From Nocardia wallacei (lineage in GTDB: Bacteria > Actinomycetota > Actinomycetes > Mycobacteriales > Mycobacteriaceae): a DNA stretch of 64,000 bases. Below, one piece after another: positions 46,558 to 54,533 of this stretch; positions within the stretch are counted from its first letter, which is position 1; the number at the start of each line of letters is the position of its first letter. The notes beneath the pieces are model-generated. The model did not search any database, was not told where the DNA came from, and saw nothing but the letters and a program-made list of their open reading frames with translations. The stretch spans positions 1 to 64,000 of the forward strand of contig NZ_AP023396.1 in assembly GCF_014466955.1 (NCBI RefSeq), given 5' to 3'. Both the position numbers and the translations under genes were made by a program.

Positions 46558-47352
46558 ATGGCCGTTTTCACTACCGGCGAGGCCGTCGCCCTGGACCTGC
46601 CGATCGCACGCCTCCCGACCCGGGCCGCGGCATTCCTCATCGATGTGGTGCTGCAGCTGGTGGTGGGGTGGCTGATCGTGCTCGCGGTCTCGGCGGCGGT
46701 GGTGTGGTCGCGGCCGGATCCGGCGTGGCTGGATGTCGCCATGCTGGTGGTCATCGTGTCGGTGCTGGCCGGTTATCCGATCGCGTGCGAGACGCTGCTG
46801 CGGGGACGCACCGTCGGCAAGCTGGCGCTCGGCCTGCGAGTGGTGCGCGGTGACGGCGGGCCGATCGATTTCCGCCACGCCCTGACCCGCGGTCTCGCCG
46901 GGGCGATCGTCGACTTCTGGGCGCTGGGTGGTTTCGGGGCGGTCGCGGTGATCACCTCGCTGTGCTCGCCCCGCGCCCGCCGGGTCGGCGATGTGCTCGC
47001 GGGCACCGTGGTCGTGCACGACCGCATTCGAGTTCCCTTGCCCGCCTTGGCGATCGCGCCGCCGTGGCTGCAGGGCTGGGCGCGGCGGCTGGACCTGTCG
47101 GCGCTGACCGAGGAGCTGGCGCTACCCGTCCGGCAGTACCTCACCCGCGACCGGACGCTGACGCCGGAGGCCCACCACGCGCTCGGCCACGCACTGGTCG
47201 CGGCCGTCTGCGCCCAGCTGCGAGTGTCGCCCCCGCCGGGCTACCCGCCGCTGCACATCCTGGGCGCGGTGATCGCCGAACGCCAACGCCGCACCCTCGC
47301 CCCCGCACCGGCGCAGCCGGTCGCGAACCTCGGCTGGTCCCGGCCCGCATAG
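46558..47352 (+). CDS. RDD-family membrane protein
   Basis: A 264-residue protein. The RDD domain (about 15-150) has helices AAAFLIDVVLQLVVGWLIVL, MLVVIVSVLAGYPIACETLL and one near 115-135; RGRTVGKLALGLRVV is the characteristic loop. The C-terminal 110 residues are soluble. RDD proteins are poorly characterised; some are Na+/H+ antiporters. It corresponds to Rv3695 beside the SpoIIM/DUF58/MoxR genes. Confidence 0.88.
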   Translation: MAVFTTGEAVALDLPIARLPTRAAAFLIDVVLQLVVGWLIVLAVSAAVVWSRPDPAWLDVAMLVVIVSVLAGYPIACETLLRGRTVGKLALGLRVVRGDGGPIDFRHALTRGLAGAIVDFWALGGFGAVAVITSLCSPRARRVGDVLAGTVVVHDRIRVPLPALAIAPPWLQGWARRLDLSALTEELALPVRQYLTRDRTLTPEAHHALGHALVAAVCAQLRVSPPPGYPPLHILGAVIAERQRRTLAPAPAQPVANLGWSRPA

Positions 47353-47407
47353 CCGTCGGGGACGTCCCCGCGTTCTCCGCCGAGGGCCGCTCTGTCCGGG
47401 CGAGCCG

Positions 47408-48703
47408 CTAATTCGCTCCGGAGCGCTTGAGCTCCAGGTATTCGTCGGCCAAGGCTTCCGGGAGACGGTCGGGGGAGGCGGTGACGACGGCGACACCCAT
47501 GCGGCGCAAGGATTCTCGGGTCAGGGTGCGTTCGGCGAGGAGGGATTCGGCCGCGGCCGCGGTGTAGGTGTCGGTGAGCGTGTCGCGGCGGGCCGCGGCG
47601 GCGGCGACGTCCGGGTCGGTGACCGAGACGATGAGCACGCGGTGGCGCTGGGTCAGGACCGGAAGGACCGGGCGCAGGTTCTCCTCCACCATCGCGCCGT
47701 CCAGGCTGGTGAACCAGACGATCAGGCTGCGGCGGCCCGAACGGTGCACGGCGGTGCGGACCAGCCCGGTGGTGTCGGTGTCGACCAGCGCCGGAACGAC
47801 GCCCGACAGCGCGTGCATCAGCTTGGGCTGCGCTCTCTTTCCGCCGGAGCCGAACACCTCGGCCCGCACCCGCCGGTCGTAGGCGAGCAGATCGACGGTG
47901 TCCCCGGCCGCCGCGGCGAGCCCGCCCAGCAGCAGCGCGGCCTCGATGCTCACGTCGAGCCGCGTCCCCTCACCGACGCGACCGGCGCTGAGCCGCCCGG
48001 TGTCCACGATCAGCAGCAACCGCCGGTGCCGCTCCGGCCGCCAGGTGCGCACCAGCACGTCGGCGGCGCGCGCGGTCGCGCGCCAGTCGATGGCGCGCAC
48101 GTCGTCACCCGCGACGTACTCGCGGAACGAGTCGAACTCCGACCCCTGCCCCCGGGCGTTGACGACCGTGCTGCCCTCCAGCAGATGCAGCTCGGCCACC
48201 TTCGACGCGAGCACGCCCTCACTGCGGAACGGCGGCAACGCGCGCAACCGGGCCGGCACGTCGCGGCGGAACTGCCGACCGGCCAGGCCCAGCGGTCCGA
48301 ACAGTCGCAGCGTGACCGGGCCGGCCACCCGATCACCGCGATACTCGGGGCGCAGTGTGGTGGCGAGCCGCGTCTTGCTGTTCGGTGGCAGCCGCAGCAC
48401 GTGATCGCGATGCGAGGAGTGCGCGCTGCCGGGCCAGTCGTCCCACAGCCGCCCGCGCACGGTGCGAGGACCGCGATTGACGACCTCGAGTTCGATCGTC
48501 GTCGCACGCCCCGACCGGACCGTGGTGAGCGGTGGGCGCGACAGCTCCAAGCCCGTGATACGTCCGAGCGCGACGAGATCGGCAATCGTGAGCACCACCA
48601 GCACGGCGGTCGCCGACAAGACCCCCCACCACGACGGCAGCCCGGCCGTCACCACCACCGCCGCGACCGCGGCGAGGGCGGCCAGCCGTCCCGTGACGAC
48701 CAT
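47408..48703 (-). CDS. DUF58-domain protein
   Basis: The 431-residue product has two N-terminal membrane helices (about 5-42), a beta-rich middle region and the DUF58 signature SFREYVAGDDVRAIDWRATA, followed by a von Willebrand A-like fold (LLLIVDTGRLSAG with the MIDAS-type Asp). DUF58 proteins are partners of MoxR AAA+ ATPases. It follows the MoxR gene after three bases on the same strand, so the pair is an operon. It corresponds to Rv3693. Confidence 0.9.
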   Translation of the reverse strand: MVVTGRLAALAAVAAVVVTAGLPSWWGVLSATAVLVVLTIADLVALGRITGLELSRPPLTTVRSGRATTIELEVVNRGPRTVRGRLWDDWPGSAHSSHRDHVLRLPPNSKTRLATTLRPEYRGDRVAGPVTLRLFGPLGLAGRQFRRDVPARLRALPPFRSEGVLASKVAELHLLEGSTVVNARGQGSEFDSFREYVAGDDVRAIDWRATARAADVLVRTWRPERHRRLLLIVDTGRLSAGRVGEGTRLDVSIEAALLLGGLAAAAGDTVDLLAYDRRVRAEVFGSGGKRAQPKLMHALSGVVPALVDTDTTGLVRTAVHRSGRRSLIVWFTSLDGAMVEENLRPVLPVLTQRHRVLIVSVTDPDVAAAAARRDTLTDTYTAAAAESLLAERTLTRESLRRMGVAVVTASPDRLPEALADEYLELKRSGAN

Positions 48704-48706
48704 CGG

Positions 48707-49690
48707 CTACACCGGGACCGGCACCGAGAGCAGCAGCGACGACAGCACACCCTCGGTGGTCGCACCGTCCAGCTCGGCCTCGGGGCGCAAGTGCAGCCGA
48801 TGCCGCAACACCGGCACCGCAACGGTTTTCACGTGGTCGGGCGTGACGAACTCGCGGCCGGTGAGCCAGGCGAACGCGCGCGCGGCCGCCAGCAGCGCGG
48901 TGGCGCCGCGCGTCGAGGCGCCGTGGCGCACCGCGGTGGTGGCCCGGGTGGCGCGGCACAGATCGACGATATAGGCCAGCACCTCGGGATTCACCTGGAC
49001 GCCCGAGACCGCGGTGCGGGCCGCCGCGATGTGGTCGGGTCCGGCGACCGGGCGCAGCCCCGCGGCGGTCAGGTCGCGTGGATCGAATCCCGCCGCGTGG
49101 CGCTGCAGCACCCGGAATTCGTCGTCGCGGCCGGGCAATTCGATATCGACCTTGAACAGGAATCGGTCCAGTTGCGCCTCCGGCAGGGGGTAGGTGCCCT
49201 CCTGCTCGATCGGGTTCTGTGTGGCGACCACCACGAACGGGTCCGGCAGCGGCCGCGGTTCGCCGTCGACGGAGACCTGCCGTTCCTCCATCGATTCCAG
49301 CAGCGCCGACTGGGTTTTCGGCGGCGTCCGGTTGATCTCGTCGGCCAGCAGCAGATTGGTGAACACCGGGCCGCGCCGGAAGGTGAACTCGGCCGAATGT
49401 GGATCGTAGATCTGCGAACCGGTGACGTCACCCGGCATCAGGTCCGGAGTGAACTGAACCCGGGCATGGTCCAGATCCAGCCCCGTCGCCAGCGCCCGCA
49501 CCAGCAGCGTCTTCGCCACGCCCGGAACGCCTTCCAGCAGTACGTGCCCGCGGCACAGCAGCGCCAGCACCAGGAACATCACGGCCTGATCGTTGCCGAC
49601 GACCGCCTTGCCGATCTCGGTACGCAGCGCGCCGAACGCCTGCAGGGACTGCTCGGCGGTCGGGGTGTGGTCGGTGTCCGCTGTGGTCAT
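48707..49690 (-). CDS. MoxR-family AAA+ ATPase
   Basis: A 327-residue AAA+ ATPase. Walker A is GVPGVAKT (about 54-61), Walker B NLLLADEINR, sensor 1 VVATQNPIEQEGTYPLPEAQ, and the lid region follows. MoxR proteins act as chaperones that mature or activate partners with von Willebrand A or DUF58 domains. The start ATG 49690 (MTTADTDHTPTAEQ) is preferred over the longer frame from 49741. It lies between the DUF4129 gene and DUF58 gene on the same strand. Confidence 0.93.
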   Translation of the reverse strand: MTTADTDHTPTAEQSLQAFGALRTEIGKAVVGNDQAVMFLVLALLCRGHVLLEGVPGVAKTLLVRALATGLDLDHARVQFTPDLMPGDVTGSQIYDPHSAEFTFRRGPVFTNLLLADEINRTPPKTQSALLESMEERQVSVDGEPRPLPDPFVVVATQNPIEQEGTYPLPEAQLDRFLFKVDIELPGRDDEFRVLQRHAAGFDPRDLTAAGLRPVAGPDHIAAARTAVSGVQVNPEVLAYIVDLCRATRATTAVRHGASTRGATALLAAARAFAWLTGREFVTPDHVKTVAVPVLRHRLHLRPEAELDGATTEGVLSSLLLSVPVPV

Positions 49691-49700
49691 ACGATCTCCG

Positions 49701-50744
49701 TCATCCGATCTCCGATTCGATTCGTCGCAGTTGTGCGGCAACCAGGCGCAGGGTGTCGTCGTCGGGCACCGGGCCGAACAGGGCCGCGCCGACCTGGTCC
49801 GCCGGTGTGCGGGTGCGGGCGGCGATGGCGGTCACCAGGTGCTCGGCGGGCGCGTCCGGCGTGAGCCCCAGGGCGGGCCGGATGCGGCGCAGGGTCGCGG
49901 CGCGCAGCAGGGCGGCGACGTGGTCGCGGTCGCCCGACTTGCGGTACAGCGCCGCCTGTCCGCCGAGTAGTTCGTTCGCCGCCACCTGGACCGGACGGGG
50001 TTCGCCGACCAGCGCACCGCGCCGCCGGCCCCGCCACCACACCACGATCGCGCCGCAGAGCAGCCACTGCAGACCGCCGTAGGCCAGCCAGTCCGGCAGG
50101 CGCGCGAAGATCGAGTCCGAGCCCTCGCCGAAATCCGGTGGGGGCGGGGTGTATCCGTCCGGATTCGGTCGCGGCGGCGGGACGTCCGGCGGCGGGGGCG
50201 CGGTCGGTGCGGCCGACAGGTGGATCAGTACGTAGACCAGCAGCGCCAGTACGAGCGCGGCCACCAGTACGGCCCAGAATCGTGGATCGCGCATCAGCTG
50301 CGGCAGCGGGGGAATGCGCGGCGAGCGTCGGCCCGGGGCGGTGGTCTCCACTGGTTCGGGTGGCGGCGGCGGGGCCATCGAGAAGATGTCGGCCTGTGCC
50401 AGGCGCCGGTACTCGTCCGCGGTCGCGGCGCGGCCACCGTAGACGACCTCGTCGAAGCCGTATGCCGCCGTGGGTAGTTCGGCGGCGCGATCCGGTATCG
50501 CGGTGACGGCGGCCGCGGCGGTCTCCTGTGCGGTGCGCGACCGCCGGACCTCGAGCACGCCGCCCTGTTCCAGTCCGCGGACCACCGCGCGGTAGCGCTC
50601 CCGCAGCGCGGTGTCGTAATCGTGCTGTCCGGCCGCCGTTTCCGCGGCGCCGCGGTGGTCGGCGGCCGGGCCCAGGCGAGGCGGTGCGGGAGCGGGCGGT
50701 TCGCCGGGGGCCGGGGGCCGGTCGTGGTCCGGTCGGTCGGTCAT
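49701..50744 (-). CDS. DUF4129/DUF4350-like membrane protein
   Basis: A 347-residue protein. The N-terminal soluble segment (about 1-155) includes ALRERYRAVVRGLEQGGVLEV, resembling the DUF4129 domain. A helix at about 160-180 (FWAVLVAALVLALLVYVLI), a Pro-rich extracytoplasmic loop, a second helix (LAYGGLQWLLCGAIVVWW) and a soluble C-terminal domain follow. Such proteins accompany MoxR/DUF58. ATG 50744 overlaps the preceding gene's stop (ATGA). The domain name is approximate. Confidence 0.75.
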   Translation of the reverse strand: MTDRPDHDRPPAPGEPPAPAPPRLGPAADHRGAAETAAGQHDYDTALRERYRAVVRGLEQGGVLEVRRSRTAQETAAAAVTAIPDRAAELPTAAYGFDEVVYGGRAATADEYRRLAQADIFSMAPPPPPEPVETTAPGRRSPRIPPLPQLMRDPRFWAVLVAALVLALLVYVLIHLSAAPTAPPPPDVPPPRPNPDGYTPPPPDFGEGSDSIFARLPDWLAYGGLQWLLCGAIVVWWRGRRRGALVGEPRPVQVAANELLGGQAALYRKSGDRDHVAALLRAATLRRIRPALGLTPDAPAEHLVTAIAARTRTPADQVGAALFGPVPDDDTLRLVAAQLRRIESEIG

Positions 50745-51736
50745 CGGGTGACCGCCCGGGTCACGGTGTCCACGGGGCGGATTCGATCGGTGGCGGGGAT
50801 CCGGATGTCCCAGCCGTCGCGGCGGCAGCGCCGGTCGACGTAGGCGACCACGTCGGCGGCCGACTCCATCACCTCGGCGAGCACCGCGACGAGCAGCGCC
50901 GTCGCGGTGATCAGCACGATCGCCGCCCAGCGGTGGGTGCCGGAGATCTTCGCGACGAACAGTGTGAGACCCGCCAGCGGGACGATCAGCACCAGCAGCA
51001 GGCCACGCAGGCTCAGCCACAGCCCGGTCAGTCGCCATTCCGCGCCCGCGGCAAGCGTTTTCGATCGTGCGATGGTGTCGCGGTAGCGCATCGGGTGCTC
51101 GAACAGCACGGGCGTGGACAGGCAACGCCGTGATCGCAACCAGCCCAGCCACGCCAGCGCGGGCAGCACGGTGAGGATCAGCACGGTGCCCAGCGCTACC
51201 ACGCCCAGGCCGATCAGCGTGGTCATGATCCGGTAGCGCAGCAGCGGTCCCGCCGCCGCGCCGAGCCGCCGCAGCGTCTCGCGCCAGGTGATCGGCCGTC
51301 GATGCACGCTCGCCAGCACGGCCGCGACGGTCACCCCGCGCGTGAACGAACGCAGTAACCAGGCGAACCCGAGCGTGGAAAGCACTGCCGCCCAAGCGGT
51401 CCCGGCATCGGAACCGCCGGTCGCCACCGACCCCGCGGCCGTGATCGCCGCGACCGCGCACACGGCGAGCCCGTACCCGATACCGACCAGCCCCGCCAGC
51501 AACCGGACCCGCGCCTGTATCGCGGCGAACGGCAGATCCAGACTCTCCCGGAACGACAGCGGCCGGATCGGCACCGCCTCACCGGACTCCCGGTCGTCGT
51601 GGGCCGCGCCCGGCGCGGCGCCGGGCGCGCTCGCACCCGGCACGGGACCGGCCCCCTCGGCCGCGGCGGACAACACGCGCCCGAGTTTATCCGTGGCGAC
51701 CCGCCTCGCATCCCCTCCGACCCGGAGGCGCACCAT
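50741..51736 (-). CDS. Polytopic membrane protein of the MoxR locus
   Basis: A 331-residue protein with about six membrane helices, including VRLLAGLVGIGYGLAVCAVAA, WAAVLSTLGFAWLLRSFTRG and LRGLLLVLIVPLAGLTLFVA, and a Pro/Ala-rich cytosolic N-terminus. It resembles Rv3690-like proteins at the same relative place. No catalytic motif is visible and the function is unknown. The start at 51736 is the longest; internal starts after the Pro/Ala region are possible. Its stop overlaps the next gene, making it the first gene of a four-gene unit (this gene, DUF4129, MoxR, DUF58). Confidence 0.7.
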   Translation of the reverse strand: MVRLRVGGDARRVATDKLGRVLSAAAEGAGPVPGASAPGAAPGAAHDDRESGEAVPIRPLSFRESLDLPFAAIQARVRLLAGLVGIGYGLAVCAVAAITAAGSVATGGSDAGTAWAAVLSTLGFAWLLRSFTRGVTVAAVLASVHRRPITWRETLRRLGAAAGPLLRYRIMTTLIGLGVVALGTVLILTVLPALAWLGWLRSRRCLSTPVLFEHPMRYRDTIARSKTLAAGAEWRLTGLWLSLRGLLLVLIVPLAGLTLFVAKISGTHRWAAIVLITATALLVAVLAEVMESAADVVAYVDRRCRRDGWDIRIPATDRIRPVDTVTRAVTR

Positions 51737-51751
51737 CCCCGAGCGTCGCGG

Positions 51752-52297
51752 TCATGGTCGCAGGAGGTGGGTTACGACGGCGCGGTAGCGGGCGGGGTCG
51801 ATCGGGGGGAGGCCGAGCAGGGCGCGGAGGTAGACGCCGTCGCCGACGAGGCGGATGATGTCGGCCCGGACCGGGTCGTCGATCTCGTCGTCCAGGCCCG
51901 TGCTCCAGCTGTCGAGTACCTCGACCAGGGCCCGCTGGACTTCGTCGTCGTGCTCGTCGTGGGCGGCGTCGACCGTGCGCATGGCGGCCACCATGGAGCG
52001 GTACAGCGCCAGTTCGAGGGCGTCGGTGTCGTTGTCGGGGCTCGGGGTCTGCAGGTACCACTCGGCGACCGATTTGCCTTGCGCCGCAGCGGTATTCAGC
52101 TGTTCCTCGGTGCGCTCGCCCAGGCGGCGGACCAGCCCGGCCAGCAGCGCGTCCTTGCTCTTGAAGTGGTAGAGCAGCCCGCCCTTGGAGACGCCGGCGG
52201 CCGCCGCCACGTTCTCCAGCGTCACCTGGGACATGCCCTTGTCCAGCAGCAGTGACTCGAGGGCGTCGAGAATCCGATCGCGGGTGGTTGTTGTCAC
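51752..52297 (-). CDS. TetR-family regulator of a multidrug efflux gene
   Basis: The 181-residue product has helix-turn-helix VTLENVAAAAGVSKGGLLYHF (residues about 24-44) and a TetR_C ligand domain. GTG 52297. It is divergent from a 14-helix MFS exporter. The 83-bp spacer holds two near-identical 14-bp palindromes, so it almost certainly represses both itself and the exporter until a drug ligand binds. Confidence 0.93.
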   Translation of the reverse strand: MTTTTRDRILDALESLLLDKGMSQVTLENVAAAAGVSKGGLLYHFKSKDALLAGLVRRLGERTEEQLNTAAAQGKSVAEWYLQTPSPDNDTDALELALYRSMVAAMRTVDAAHDEHDDEVQRALVEVLDSWSTGLDDEIDDPVRADIIRLVGDGVYLRALLGLPPIDPARYRAVVTHLLRP

Positions 52298-52310
52298 GTC
52301 CGCAGACTGT

Positions 52311-52353
52311 ACCGTCCGGACGGTTATCTTTGGTACTGTACCGTCTGGACGGT
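52311..52353. promoter_or_regulatory. Twin TetR operators
   Basis: ACCGTCCGGACGGT (52311-52324, perfect palindrome) and ACCGTCTGGACGGT (52340-52353) have centres 29 bp apart in the divergent tetR/MFS spacer. The shared half-site ACCGTC points to one regulator binding both. Confidence 0.85.
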
Positions 52354-52380
52354 AAGAATCTCGACCATGGAGTAAGGATC

Positions 52381-53949
52381 ATGAACACCCACGACGCCAC
52401 CGCGATCCCGAACCGGGCCGCCGCCCGCGACTGGGCCGGGCTCGGAGTGCTGGTGCTCGCGCTGCTGCTGATCTCCGTGGACGCGACCGTGCTGGACATC
52501 GCCGTTCCCGCGATCAGCGCGCACCTCGCACCCACCACGCCGCAGCTGCTGTGGATCATCGACGTGTACTCGTTCGTGCTGGCCGGACTGCTGGTCACGA
52601 TGGGCGTGCTCGGTGACCGCATCGGCCGCCGTCGCCTGCTGCTGCTCGGCGCGGCGGGATTCGGCCTGGCCTCGGTGCTCGCCGCCTGGTCGGTGAACCC
52701 GGAGATGCTGATCGCCGCCCGCGTGCTGCAGGGCGTCGCCGGTGCCACGCTGATGCCCGCGACCCTGGGCCTGATCCGGTCGATGTTCACCGACGCGCGG
52801 CAGCGCACCACCGCGATCGCGGTCTGGAGCGCCGCCGCGACGGGCGGCGCCGCGCTGGGACCGGTGCTGGGCGGCTGGCTGCTCGAGCACTTCTGGTGGG
52901 GCTCGGTGTTCCTGATCAACGTGCCGGTCATGCTGGTGCTGGTCGCCTCGGGACCGCTGCTCGTGCCGGAGTCGAAGGACCCGCATCCCGGGCGGTTCGA
53001 TCTGACCAGCGCGGGACTGTCGATGCTGGCGCTGGTGCCGGTCGTGTACGCGGTCAAGGAGACCGCCGCGCACGGCCCGAGCGCGGGCGTGCTGGGCGTC
53101 GCCGCGGCGGGTGTGCTCGCCGGCGCGCTGTTCGTGCGCAGGCAGCGTCGCCTCGCCGACCCGATGCTGGATCTGCGGCTGTTCGCGCTGCCGCGTTTCC
53201 GCACGGCGGTGCTGACCAGCCTGCTCGCGGTGTTCGCGCTTGCCGGTGTGCTGTTCTTCGGGTCGCAGTATCTGCAGCTGGTGCAGGGCCGCTCGCCCCT
53301 GGACGCGGGCCTGCACCTGATGCCGGGAATGCTGGCGAGCATGGTCTCGGCGCTGGTCTCGGCCTGGCTGGTGCGGGTGTGGCGACCCGGCCGGGTGCTC
53401 GCGGGCGCACTGGTGGTGGCCGCCCTGGGCGCTGTGCTGTTCGTCCGGCTGAGCGCGGATCCGGCCGCTGGGGTCACCGCGTTCGTCGTCGGGTTCCTGC
53501 TCATCGGCGCGGGTGTCGGTGTGGCGCTGACGGTTTCGTCGGACCTGGTGGTCGGGTCGGCTCCGGCCGAACGCGCCGGTGCGGCGGCCGCGGTCTCGGA
53601 GACGGCGTACGAGGCCGGGATCGCGCTCGGTGTCGCGGTGCTGGGTAGCGTCGTGATGTCGGTGTTCCGGCACGGACTGGACGTGTCGCGGGTGCCGGGG
53701 ACACAGCTGGCCGGTGCGCGGGAGTCGCTCGGCGGCGCGGTGGATACCGCGGGCGGGCTGCCCGCCGAGGCCGCCGCGGCGCTACTGAATTCGGCGCGCG
53801 AGTCCTTCGTCGCCGGAGTCCATTGGGCGGCGCTCGCGACCGCGGTGATCCTGCTGGCGGCAGCGGTGATCGCGGTCCGCATGCCCACGGCTCGGCCTGG
53901 TCGCAGGAGTGAGTCGCCGCAGCGGCCGGATGTCACAGTCGGGGCATAA
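52381..53949 (+). CDS. DHA2-type MFS multidrug exporter
   Basis: The 522-residue product has about 14 membrane helices. The DHA2 hallmarks are LLISVDATVLDIAVPAI in helix 1 (motif D1), the loop GVLGDRIGRRRLLLLGA (motif A), RVLQGVAGATLMPATLGL (motif B region) and AVWSAAATGGAALGPVLGG (motif C) in helix 5. It exports cationic or lipophilic drugs by proton antiport, like QacA/SmvA relatives. ATG 52381 follows AGTAAGGA. It is divergently controlled by TetR. Confidence 0.93.
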   Translation: MNTHDATAIPNRAAARDWAGLGVLVLALLLISVDATVLDIAVPAISAHLAPTTPQLLWIIDVYSFVLAGLLVTMGVLGDRIGRRRLLLLGAAGFGLASVLAAWSVNPEMLIAARVLQGVAGATLMPATLGLIRSMFTDARQRTTAIAVWSAAATGGAALGPVLGGWLLEHFWWGSVFLINVPVMLVLVASGPLLVPESKDPHPGRFDLTSAGLSMLALVPVVYAVKETAAHGPSAGVLGVAAAGVLAGALFVRRQRRLADPMLDLRLFALPRFRTAVLTSLLAVFALAGVLFFGSQYLQLVQGRSPLDAGLHLMPGMLASMVSALVSAWLVRVWRPGRVLAGALVVAALGAVLFVRLSADPAAGVTAFVVGFLLIGAGVGVALTVSSDLVVGSAPAERAGAAAAVSETAYEAGIALGVAVLGSVVMSVFRHGLDVSRVPGTQLAGARESLGGAVDTAGGLPAEAAAALLNSARESFVAGVHWAALATAVILLAAAVIAVRMPTARPGRRSESPQRPDVTVGA

Positions 53950-54001
53950 GCGCCGTCGTCCCCCTGTTGCCGACATAGTCCGAACTCGAAGGAGACACCG
54001 C

Positions 54002-54397
54002 ATGGCAATCGAAATCAGCAATCCCGCCGGACTGCACGACCCGACCGGGTTCGGCTACAGCCACGTCGCGCGGGCGACCGGCGAACTGGTGTTCATCGCC
54101 GGGCAGTATGACTCCGATGAGCACGGCCACACCACCTCGGACGACTTCGCCACGCAGGTGGATCGTGCTTTCGCCAATCTCGGAATCGCCCTGCGCTCGG
54201 CCGGTCTCGACTACGCCGACGTGGCCCAGCTGCGGACGCACATCGTGAACCACGATCTGGACAAGCTGGCCGTGCTCGGCAAGAAGATCGCGGAGATCTG
54301 GGGCGATCGGCCGCCGACGCAGACCCTGACCGGCGTGGCCGCGCTGGCGCTGCCGGGGATGCTGTTCGAGGTCGACGCCACCGCCGTCCGCGGCTGA
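54002..54397 (+). CDS. RidA/YjgF-family protein
   Basis: A 131-residue RidA-fold protein (trimeric reactive enamine/imine deaminases). It contains LVFIAGQYDSDEHGH, DFATQVDRAFANLGIALRSAG, VAQLRTHIVN and the end segment TLTGVAALALPGMLFEVDATA. The Arg that binds the carboxylate in canonical RidA is usually in an IEIEA(V/T)A context; here the end is FEVDATA, and assignment to an exact subfamily is uncertain. ATG 54002. The final codons and stop are part of a 24-bp tandem repeat. Confidence 0.85.
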   Translation: MAIEISNPAGLHDPTGFGYSHVARATGELVFIAGQYDSDEHGHTTSDDFATQVDRAFANLGIALRSAGLDYADVAQLRTHIVNHDLDKLAVLGKKIAEIWGDRPPTQTLTGVAALALPGMLFEVDATAVRG

Positions 54398-54451
54398 AAA
54401 GTTACCGCCGTCCGCGGCTGAAAAGTTACCGCCGTCCGCGGCTGAACGATT
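54380..54451. repeat. Three tandem 24-bp copies containing the RidA stop codon
   Basis: The unit ACCGCCGTCCGCGGCTGAAAAGTT covers 54380-54403 and 54404-54427, with a third copy at 54428-54451 ending ACGATT. Copy 1 is the last five coding codons (T-A-V-R-G), the TGA stop and 6 nt beyond. The others are non-coding duplicates. Confidence 0.9.
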
Positions 54452-54495
54452 ACCGTGCTGGTCGGCCGTAAACCGTTGGGACCAGGCTGTTTACA

Positions 54496-54511
54496 TGTTC
54501 TACGTGAAACA
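54496..54511. promoter_or_regulatory. parS: Candidate second parS site
   Basis: TGTTCTACGTGAAACA matches the parS consensus TGTTNCACGTGAAACA at every defined base except one (T for C at position 6). It lies in the short non-coding space between ridA and the DUF4407 gene, about 52 kb from oriC, within the usual parS zone. Confidence 0.6.
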
Positions 54512-54533
54512 TTCGGCAAACCGGGCGGAACGG

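Noticed and set aside
48826..48842. CACGTG-containing parS-like stretch in the MoxR gene
   Set aside because: Only the core matches; the outer bases differ at four or more positions and the site is coding.
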